Assembly: GCA_965279405.1 (NCBI GenBank)
Contig: OZ257157.1
Span: 3,038,001 to 3,102,000 of the forward strand
Direction of reading: 5' to 3'
Length of the DNA stretch: 64,000 bases
Source of the DNA: CBDDIP01 sp965279405
GTDB lineage: Bacteria > Actinomycetota > Acidimicrobiia > Acidimicrobiales > Ilumatobacteraceae
Positions 54,575-61,363 of the stretch are shown here, one piece after another. The stretch's first letter is position 1, and every line of letters begins with the position of its first letter. The translations under genes and the position numbers were made by a program. The notes below the pieces were generated by a model. The model had not been told where the DNA came from. It ran no database searches and saw only the letters and a list, made by a program, of their open reading frames with translations.

Positions 54575-55710
54575 GCACCGTCGTGAACGCATCACCCGTC
54601 ATCAGCACGCCGATCATCTCCGCCGACTCGCACATCACCGAGCCGCCGAACACCTACATCGACCACATCGACCCGAAGTTCCGCGACCGCGCCCCGACGA
54701 TGGTCGATGGCGGCGAGAAGCTCGGCGAGGTGTTCATGATCGACGGCTGGAGTCGCCCGCTGTCGCTGGCCACCGCCGCAGCAGCTGGCAAGAAGCCGGA
54801 GGACATCAAGGCCTTCGGTGCCAAGTTCGCCGGCCTCCATCGCGGCGGGTGGGACCCCGTTGCCCGCATCGACGACCAACGCCGCGACGGCGTCGCCGCC
54901 GAGGTGATCTACCCGAGCATCGGGATGATCCTGTGCAACATCAAGGACGTCGACTACAAGCACGCCTGCTTCGAGGCCTACAACCGCTGGCTCGCCGAGT
55001 TCTGCTCGTCGAACCCGTCGCGCCTCCTGGGCCTCGGCCAGTCGGCGATGCGCACGCCGGAGGACGGCATCGCCGACCTCGAGAAGATCAAGGCACTCGG
55101 ACTTCGCGGCGTGATGCTGCCCGGCCAACCGGGCGTCGAGGACTACGACTCGCCGGTCTACGACGACTTCTGGGAAGCGGCGATCGACCTCCAGCTACCG
55201 CTGTCGTTCCACATCCTCACGATGAAGGGCGGCGAGACCCGCGGCCCGAAGATGGCCGGCTTCCTCAGCATCGTGCGCGGCTGCCAGGACGTGATGGCCA
55301 TGCTCGTGATGGGCGGCGTGTTCGAGCGCCACCCGAACCTGAACATCGTCTGCGCCGAAGCCGACGCCGGCTGGGTGCCGCACTTCATGTATCGGATGGA
55401 CCACGCCTACAAGCGCCACCGCTACTGGCTGCCGCCGGGGCAGGAGCTGTCCAAGCTGCCGAGCGAGTACTTCGCCGAGAACATCAGCGTCACCTTCCAG
55501 GACGACTGGTCCGCGTTCAAGCAGGTCGACGAGATGAACTGGCACAAGCTGATGTGGGCCAACGACTTCCCGCACAGCGACTCGACGTGGCCGTGGAGCC
55601 AGGAGATGCTGGCAGAGCACACCGTCGGGCTGACTGCCGACCAGACCCAGGCGATCCTCAGCGACAACGTCGCCAAGCTCTACAACATCGACGTCGACGC
55701 GCTGCGGTAG
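54571..55710 (+). CDS. Amidohydrolase 2 family (TIM-barrel metal-dependent hydrolase/decarboxylase)
   Basis: 379 residues from ATG 54571. ISADSHITEPPNTYIDHIDPKFRDRAP is the typical opening (D-x-H), with the later LSFHIL, PNLNIVCAEADAGWVPHFMYRMDHAY and WANDFPHSDSTWPWS segments supplying His and Asp ligands. Members of PF04909 hydrolyse or decarboxylate small aromatic or heterocyclic acids. Last gene of the LLM-amidohydrolase operon; a breakdown route for an amide-containing or heterocyclic compound is a fair inference. Confidence 0.87.
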
Positions 55711-55716
55711 CTGTCG

Positions 55717-56685
55717 TCAGCCCGCGCAGAGCAGTCCGAGCGTTCTGCTCGTGCTCGACACCGTGGATCGCCACGTCGTGCCGGTCAGCGAGCTGCGCAC
55801 CTCGAAGAACACGGTGATCGGCAGCACGCCGAGCACGTTGTTGGACGTCGCGGTGGTTCCTGCCGTCGCGGTGAACGCGCCGGTCGGCGCGCTGCCGTAG
55901 CCGAACCGGTACTCGTAGCCGTTCGCCGGCGCCGCTGACGCGTCCCACGTCACGTTCAGACTGCACAGCAGACCGAGCGTGCTGTTCTTCGTCGTCTGCA
56001 GGTTGCCCGGAGCGACGAGCGTCGCCGCCGTGAACGCATCGGCAGTGTTCGAGGTCGTTCGCGCAAATGCGGCGTCGGCATGGTCGGCCGGCACGGCGAT
56101 CGAGGCACCGACGATCATCACCACGATCGCAAACGGTGCGGCCGACGAGGTTCGGAACCACCGGCGCGCCGGCAGCTCCAGAACGCCTCGGGCAACGTTG
56201 CGGGTGAGCACGACCCCGATCGCGACCATCGCAACGAGCATCAACCACTCGCCGTCACGCACCCAGAGTCGGGGCAAGCCGATGTACGGCACGACCGTCG
56301 TCGCCACGCCCAGCACCTGATCGTCGGTCACCTCGTCGGAGTCCGGCGCCGGGTTGGCGTCGCCCTTCGTCACCATGCGGTCGCCGTCGAACCCGACGAG
56401 CCGATGGGTGAGGATGCGGCCGTCGCCACGACGGAAGGTCAGGACCGTCGACGGTCCCAGGCGGTCGACGTCGCCGGCCTCGACCGTGAGCACGACGTCG
56501 CCGGGGTGCAACGCCGGCGACATCGAACCGCTGGTGATCGTGCGCGCCGTCGAACCGTCGGTCATCGGAACGACCACGGCCCAGATGGCCAACGTTGCAG
56601 CCATCGTCAGGACGCTCAGGCTGAGCATGCCCACGAGCACCCGCAACCGGCGGTGCGGTTCCGCTACGTCGTCTGGATTTCCCAC
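55717..56685 (-). CDS. SipW/ER-type signal peptidase I fused to a TasA-like domain
   Basis: 322 residues from GTG 56685. Residues 1-150 are a signal peptidase: N-terminal helix, nucleophile in ITSGSMSPALHPGDVVL, and THRLVGFDGDRMVTKGDANPAPD with the catalytic His of the ER/SipW type in place of the usual Lys. Membrane helices follow at ~146-162 and ~184-200. The last ~120 residues (AVPADHADAAFARTTSNTADAFTAA...LVAPGNLQ, then a fibronectin-like stretch) resemble the start of SipW substrates such as TasA/CalY. It overlaps the upstream TasA-like gene by 22 bases, so enzyme and likely substrate are translated together. The fusion is unusual. Confidence 0.8.
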   Translation of the reverse strand: MGNPDDVAEPHRRLRVLVGMLSLSVLTMAATLAIWAVVVPMTDGSTARTITSGSMSPALHPGDVVLTVEAGDVDRLGPSTVLTFRRGDGRILTHRLVGFDGDRMVTKGDANPAPDSDEVTDDQVLGVATTVVPYIGLPRLWVRDGEWLMLVAMVAIGVVLTRNVARGVLELPARRWFRTSSAAPFAIVVMIVGASIAVPADHADAAFARTTSNTADAFTAATLVAPGNLQTTKNSTLGLLCSLNVTWDASAAPANGYEYRFGYGSAPTGAFTATAGTTATSNNVLGVLPITVFFEVRSSLTGTTWRSTVSSTSRTLGLLCAG

Positions 56686-57257
56686 GTGAAGGCCAGACCG
56701 GACGTGGCCAGCCCCTTGGCGTTGTTGTCGTCAGCGAGGGTCATCGTGATCTTCAACGTGCGGCTCTCGCTGGCCGATGCCGGCGTCCAGATCGTCTGCC
56801 CGTTGGAGAACGCTGTGTTCGACGACAGGAAGGTGCTCAGCGTCGAGCTGAACACCGCGCTCGACGACCCGAAGTCGCTGCAGTCGAGCGCCGTACCCGT
56901 GGTGGACGAGTCGACCGTCATCGTCAGGTACGGGGCGAGTGCCGACACCGTTGCGCTGCCGTACATCTTCACCGCAGTGATGCCGGATGCCGCACCGCTG
57001 TAGGTGATGCGGATGCACTTGCTGACCTGGTTGGCCACTCCGGGCTTCATGCCCGTCACGCTGAACAGTGCGGCGCCGGCGTCGTTGTCCGACAGGTTGA
57101 TGTCGATCGCCGCCAGTGCGTTGCCGTTGTTGGACGTCGTGGCCGAGAACGCCGCGTCGGACACCCTGAGGACCAGCACGCTGGTCAACAGGGCGGCCGG
57201 CAACGCGGCGAGCAGGCTGCGGATGGCGATCTGACGTCGAGTGGGTCCTGTGCGCAT
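56664..57257 (-). CDS. TasA/camelysin-like secreted protein (SipW-type substrate)
   Basis: 197 residues from ATG 57257, with a near-perfect GGAGG ribosome site seven to eleven bases ahead. Signal region RRQIAIRSLLAALPAALLTSVLVLRVSDAAFSATTSNNGNAL has the A-A-F-S-A-T-T-S-N segment that follows the cleavage site of TasA/CalY-family proteins; the rest is beta-rich and Ser/Thr-rich. Such proteins form extracellular fibres after cleavage by SipW. The adjoining signal peptidase is the natural processing enzyme. It lies 11 bases downstream of the collagen-like gene on the same strand. Confidence 0.75.
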   Translation of the reverse strand: MRTGPTRRQIAIRSLLAALPAALLTSVLVLRVSDAAFSATTSNNGNALAAIDINLSDNDAGAALFSVTGMKPGVANQVSKCIRITYSGAASGITAVKMYGSATVSALAPYLTMTVDSSTTGTALDCSDFGSSSAVFSSTLSTFLSSNTAFSNGQTIWTPASASESRTLKITMTLADDNNAKGLATSGLAFTWEIQTT

Positions 57258-57268
57258 CACTGGCCTCC

Positions 57269-58501
57269 TCAGGCGATCCGGGTTGCGGTGTAGGACCAGC
57301 TGGTCACGGCGAACCCGCCGACACCGAGCGACACGCCCGAGAACTTGCAGCGCAGGTTGACCACCGCACCAGCGGCGAGCACTGGCGTGGCCCGCACCGT
57401 CAGCGTGGTGATCGGCGCACCGCCGATCAGGGTGATCTGTGCGGTGACGGTGGCTTGCGTTGCTGGTCCGAGTTGCGTGGTGTTCGTGCTGTTGAACCAA
57501 GCGCACTCGTGCGTCGCGAGTGCAGCGATGGCGATGAGCGCCACCTTCTGCTCGATGGTCACCGTCGCCTCGAGCGAGTACGTCCCGGCCGCCGGAGCGG
57601 TGTAGCTCGTGACCGTCGAGTAGGTCCCGGCGGTCGCCAGGTTGAGCGAGATCGCCGTGGTGCCGGAGTCGAGCACGTCGACGGCGTCATCGACCACGTC
57701 GCTGACGCTGACCGGTGCGTTCCAGAGCCCGCCGACGCAGATGCTGATCTCGCCGGTGAGCGAGTTGATCAACGTCGTCCCGTCCGGCGTGCACGCCGTG
57801 CCGGTGCCCGGCGTGAGCAACGTGACCGCCACCCCGGCGCCGTCAGCCCCGTCGGCGCCATCGGTGCCATTGGTCCCGTTCGTGCCGTTGGTGCCGTTGG
57901 TGCCGTTCGTGCCGTTCGCCCCAGGGGGACCGGCGATGCCGCTGACCTCGCTGACCGGCACCATGTAGCCGACGAGGTCGATGACCACCTGCGCCGATCC
58001 GGAGTCGTTGTAGATCGAGATCGCTCCACCGGCGCCGAGCTTGGCCATCATCGAGTTGGCCATGATCATCGACGGCTCGGCGTTGTTCGCGGACGTGTTC
58101 GGGCGGCTCTCGCCGGCAGGCCAGATCGTGAGGAAGCTCTTGCGCGTGGCTTCCCCCGGCAGGGTGATGTTCAATAGCGCTGCCGTTGCCGTCGCCGGCA
58201 GCGGCTTTCCTGCCCCGGCCAACGTCAGGTTCATGGTTTGTGCAGAACCCAACGGCGCCGATGAAGCGACGCCGATCGGACCGAGCGGTGCCGGGCGCGT
58301 GTCGAGCACGCGCACCGGGCTCATGGGCACGATCACCTGCGCCTCGGTCGGGTCCACGCTGGCCAGACGTGCTGGTCGCGAGGCCGCATCGCTGTTGACG
58401 GCGCCCGTCGCCACCCCGACGAGTGATGCAACTGCCACCACGATCCACCGACTGCGACGTGCCGAAACACGGCGCGCCGAAGACTCCGCCACTGCGTTCA
58501 T
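57269..58501 (-). CDS. Secreted protein with collagen-like repeat
   Basis: 410 residues, ATG 58501 with AAGGAG eight bases ahead. An N-terminal signal (SRWIVVAVASLVGVATGAVNSDAAS) precedes a beta domain (residues ~58-187, PVRVLDTRPAPLGPIG ... QVVIDLVGYMVP). That domain is also repeated at the C-terminus of the subtilase at 61360-64000. Then come about eleven G-x-y collagen triplets (GPPGANG followed by five GTN and GTD/GAD units, residues ~194-226) and a C-terminal ~180-residue beta domain with two cysteines. The triplets suggest a trimeric stalk. It precedes the TasA-like and signal peptidase genes, forming a surface-fibre or matrix locus. Confidence 0.8.
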   Translation of the reverse strand: MNAVAESSARRVSARRSRWIVVAVASLVGVATGAVNSDAASRPARLASVDPTEAQVIVPMSPVRVLDTRPAPLGPIGVASSAPLGSAQTMNLTLAGAGKPLPATATAALLNITLPGEATRKSFLTIWPAGESRPNTSANNAEPSMIMANSMMAKLGAGGAISIYNDSGSAQVVIDLVGYMVPVSEVSGIAGPPGANGTNGTNGTNGTNGTNGTDGADGADGAGVAVTLLTPGTGTACTPDGTTLINSLTGEISICVGGLWNAPVSVSDVVDDAVDVLDSGTTAISLNLATAGTYSTVTSYTAPAAGTYSLEATVTIEQKVALIAIAALATHECAWFNSTNTTQLGPATQATVTAQITLIGGAPITTLTVRATPVLAAGAVVNLRCKFSGVSLGVGGFAVTSWSYTATRIA

Positions 58502-58803
58502 AGTTCCACTCCTTGCCGAAGAGATTTCGTTCCTTTTTCATCGACACGAGCAAGAAACGCTCAAGCAGAACGCGCGAACGTTCTCATGAATAGATTCAGT
58601 AGAGCGAGCATCAATATTTCATGTTGACCGAATGTCGTTTGGACGACGGCTCTGATCTGGGGAAACGCTTGTGCCTTCGCCGGGTGGGGAGTAAGATCGT
58701 TCAAATAACTGTGCACTTGAAGGTTGAGTTGCAGAAATAACGGCGAGACCTACCAGGTGCACTTGAGTGCCATCGAGCTCATGAACGCGTACGGGAGCGT
58801 GTG
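58502..58803. promoter_or_regulatory. Intergenic region between the collagen-like gene and the XRE gene
   Basis: About 300 bases, noticeably richer in A and T than its surroundings. It holds a palindrome GAACGTTC near 58574-58581 and two direct copies of GTGCACTTGA, at 58711-58720 and 58757-58766, 46 bases apart ahead of the XRE gene. No open reading frame or RNA gene was seen. It probably carries divergent promoters and the XRE operator. Confidence 0.45.
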
Positions 58804-59037
58804 ATGAAGATCAGTTGGCGTTTGCGCATGGCGGCGGCAGAACGAGGGATCTGGACTGGCTCGCAGCTTCGGCGCGCGCTCAAGGACCAAGCCGGTCTCG
58901 AGCTCTCCCCTCCGTCGGTGTCCGCCTTGCTCACGGGAGAACCACGAGAGGTCAGGCTGACCACGCTGGCGGCGCTGTGCACCGCTCTGGACTGCACGCC
59001 CAACGACCTGCTGCGGATCGAAGCAGACGACGCCTAG
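58804..59037 (+). CDS. Small XRE-family transcriptional regulator
   Basis: 77 residues from ATG 58804 (GTG one codon earlier possible), with GGGAG six bases ahead. Almost the whole protein is a Cro/C1-type HTH: SWRLRMAAAERGIWTGSQLRRALKDQAGLELSPPSVSALLTGEPREVRLTTLAALCTALDCTPNDLLRIE. This short form (YozG-like) is typical of stand-alone regulators. It is divergent from the collagen-like gene and could control it. It ends with a four-base overlap on the convergent L,D-transpeptidase stop. Confidence 0.8.
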   Translation: MKISWRLRMAAAERGIWTGSQLRRALKDQAGLELSPPSVSALLTGEPREVRLTTLAALCTALDCTPNDLLRIEADDA

Positions 59038-60062
59038 ATGACGACGACAGTGGTGCCGATGTCGGCGAAGTCCCACACGAAGCGGGCGTCGGCCATCGCC
59101 TGGCGCTGGCATCCGCCCGAGAGCCGCTGTCCGAGCTCGGCCTCGGTCATGTAGGCCGTGCCGTCGGCGACGTGGGTGGGGATGCCGTGGAAGCCGATGT
59201 TGCCGATGTCGGTCTTCTGGTAGCGAACCATCAGCGGCAGGTAGGCCTTGCCGTTCCACGCCGTGCTGACCTCGGACTTGCTGTACACGTGGTGCACGCC
59301 GGGCTGCTCGTTGGAGTACTTGCTGCCGGCGACGAGCCACGACCGGATGACCCGCTCGTTCTTGTCGACCGCCCACACGCGCTGGCCGGCGCGGTCGTAG
59401 ACCAGGCGCTTGCCGGAACCCGAGTTCTGCGGCAGCGGCGGTGCGTCGGGCCCGCTGGTGGCGACCGACGACAGCGGGTAGCCGAGCAGGTCGACAGCGC
59501 CCTTCGCCGGCTTCGGCGTGTGCACGACGAGCGACTCCTCGTCGGGCCAGACGCCCAGCGAGATGGCCGTCTCGCGGCCGACGATGCCGTCGACGAACAT
59601 GTCGCGCTCGGTCTGCACCTTGCGCACCGCCGAGTACGTGTCGTTGTCGAACGATCCGGACGGCGAGCCGCCGAGGAAGCCCTCGGCGATGAGTGCCGTC
59701 TGCAGGCACGACACGCTGTCGCCCTGCGAGCCCTGGCGCAGCGAGCGCTCCTTGATGGTGCAGCCGGTGCCCGTGGCGTTCCCGGTGCTCTCGTCGCCCG
59801 TCAGGTCGACTTCTTTGGACGGGTCGGTGGCCTCGTCGTCGATCGATGTCGTCGTACCGCCGACTGCGGTTTCGTCGGAGGTCGCATCGGTGGCCGCTGG
59901 AGCGACGGTGGAGCCGGCGATGACCGGCACCGAGCCCTGCGGCGGCGCGGCGTCGGCGTTGTTGCCCGTGTGCGAGCCCGCCTGGGCGAGCGAGATGACA
60001 CCACAGACGAGCAACGCGACAAGCGCGGCGATGAAGACGGATCGGCGGTCGCGACGTGCCAC
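59034..60062 (-). CDS. L,D-transpeptidase with peptidoglycan-binding domain
   Basis: 342 residues from GTG 60062, six bases after TAAGCT. One N-terminal membrane helix (SVFIAALVALLVCGVISLAQA) and a Thr/Ala-rich linker lead to a peptidoglycan-binding domain (RQGSQGDSVSCLQTALIAEGFLGGSPSGSFDNDTYSAVRKVQTERDM, residues ~109-155). The YkuD catalytic domain has IGFHGIPTH and LSGGCQRQAMAD, with the active His and Cys. It makes 3-3 cross-links in the wall or attaches proteins to it. Confidence 0.88.
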   Translation of the reverse strand: MARRDRRSVFIAALVALLVCGVISLAQAGSHTGNNADAAPPQGSVPVIAGSTVAPAATDATSDETAVGGTTTSIDDEATDPSKEVDLTGDESTGNATGTGCTIKERSLRQGSQGDSVSCLQTALIAEGFLGGSPSGSFDNDTYSAVRKVQTERDMFVDGIVGRETAISLGVWPDEESLVVHTPKPAKGAVDLLGYPLSSVATSGPDAPPLPQNSGSGKRLVYDRAGQRVWAVDKNERVIRSWLVAGSKYSNEQPGVHHVYSKSEVSTAWNGKAYLPLMVRYQKTDIGNIGFHGIPTHVADGTAYMTEAELGQRLSGGCQRQAMADARFVWDFADIGTTVVVI

Positions 60063-60136
60063 GAGGCCAGCTTATCCGACGGGGTCGGCGAGAGCCCGGA
60101 GCCTCGCGACGCGTGCCACGATCGGGGGGACCCTGA

Positions 60137-60778
60137 TCACGCCGTCGGCGCGGTGAAGTCCGGGCCCTCGGTGCGAGTGCGCTTGAGCTCCCAGAACCCG
60201 TCGACCTTGGCCATCAGCATCATGCCGTCCCACAGGTCCAGCGCGTCCGCCTGGGGCAGGCGCCGGGTGATGACCGGCCCGAAGAAGCCGACGCGCTGAC
60301 CGTCACCACGACGGAAGGCGATGATCGGCGTGCCGACGTCGTCGCCGGTCAGGGAGAGCCCGTCGTCCATCTGCTCGTGGATCAGGTCGTCCCACGAAGT
60401 CTCCAGGTACGCGGCGGCGTGGTGCGCCGGGAGACCGGCTTCGGCCAGCGCGGTCTCGGCCGACACCATGCGGTCGCGACCGGGGTGGATGTGCGTGCCG
60501 AGCACGGTGTAGAGATCGCCGACGGCGGCCTCGCCCTCGTCCTTGCGCACGGACTCGAGCACGCGCAACAGGGCCAGGGTGTGCTTGACCACGTCGTAGA
60601 ACGGCGATTCGGGCGTGGTCTTGTTCTTGAACAGCAGGGAGATCGGCCGCCACACGATGTTCAGGTTGCGATGCGGCGCCACGTCGAGGATCCAGCGCGA
60701 GGTGACCCAGCACCACGGACAGGCGGGGTCGATCCAGAATTCGATGTCGAGCGGTTCAGTGCTGTTCGGTTTCGTCAC
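60137..60778 (-). CDS. DsbA-fold mycothiol-dependent reductase (Rv2466c-like)
   Basis: About 213 residues from GTG 60778; a TTG four codons earlier (60790) is also possible. The thioredoxin-fold site is CPWCW in FWIDPACPWCWVTSRWILDVA, and the C-terminus FWELKRTRTEGPDF is the strongly conserved end of the Rv2466c family. In mycobacteria that protein is a mycothiol-dependent reductase active in oxidative stress and nitro-drug activation. Its presence suggests that the host makes mycothiol. It is 49 bases downstream of the NUDIX-like gene on the same strand. Confidence 0.88.
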   Translation of the reverse strand: MTKPNSTEPLDIEFWIDPACPWCWVTSRWILDVAPHRNLNIVWRPISLLFKNKTTPESPFYDVVKHTLALLRVLESVRKDEGEAAVGDLYTVLGTHIHPGRDRMVSAETALAEAGLPAHHAAAYLETSWDDLIHEQMDDGLSLTGDDVGTPIIAFRRGDGQRVGFFGPVITRRLPQADALDLWDGMMLMAKVDGFWELKRTRTEGPDFTAPTA

Positions 60779-60826
60779 GTGCGGGGCCAACGCCTCGACA
60801 CGCGAATCCCTTCCCGGCTCACCTGA

Positions 60827-61363
60827 TCAGGGCAAGCAGCCGACGTGCGCGAGGGCGAGCCGGATCAACCGGTCGTGTCCGCCGGTCATCTCCCGGCGCA
60901 CCGCGTCGCTGACCGCCTCGGCGGGCTCGAACCAGTGCAGGTCGAGCGCTTGCTGCGTCGGCGAGCAGTCACCGGCGACCGGCACGACGAAGGCCAGGCT
61001 GACCGCGTGGTGACGCGGATCGTGGAAGCCGCTCACCTCCGGTGACGGGAAGTACTCGACGATCGTGAAGGGCGCCACCTCCGGCGGGATCCGTGGCAGC
61101 GCCACCGGCCCGAGGTCCTTCTCCAGGTGGCGCAACAGTGCGTCGCGCACCCGCTCGCCGAACAGGACCCGGCCGCTGACGACCATCCGGCTCAGGCTGC
61201 CGTCGGCGGCCTGGCGCAGGAGCATCCCGACGTGGGTGACCTGTCCGAGCTCGTCGACGCGCACGGGAACGGCATCCACGTAGACCAACGGGACGTTGGC
61301 GCGGATGCTCTGCATGGTCTCGTTGTCGAGCCAGCCGGTCTTGGTGTCGAGTTGATCGCTCAC
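60827..61363 (-). CDS. DUF4916 / NUDIX-like hydrolase
   Basis: 178 residues from ATG 61363, overlapping the stop of the subtilase gene as ATGA. The chain (VPLVYVDAVPVRVDELGQVTHVGMLLRQAADGSLSRMVVSGRVLFGERVRDALLRHLEKDLGPVALPRI) has the general NUDIX layout, but the classic GX5EX7REUXEEXGU box is not intact; this matches the actinobacterial DUF4916 subgroup. Activity on a nucleotide-linked substrate is inferred. Confidence 0.78.
   Translation of the reverse strand: MSDQLDTKTGWLDNETMQSIRANVPLVYVDAVPVRVDELGQVTHVGMLLRQAADGSLSRMVVSGRVLFGERVRDALLRHLEKDLGPVALPRIPPEVAPFTIVEYFPSPEVSGFHDPRHHAVSLAFVVPVAGDCSPTQQALDLHWFEPAEAVSDAVRREMTGGHDRLIRLALAHVGCLP

Noticed and set aside
57867..57925. Tandem DNA repeat
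   Set aside because: It is in frame and encodes the Gly-Thr-Asn collagen triplets, so it is explained by the protein.
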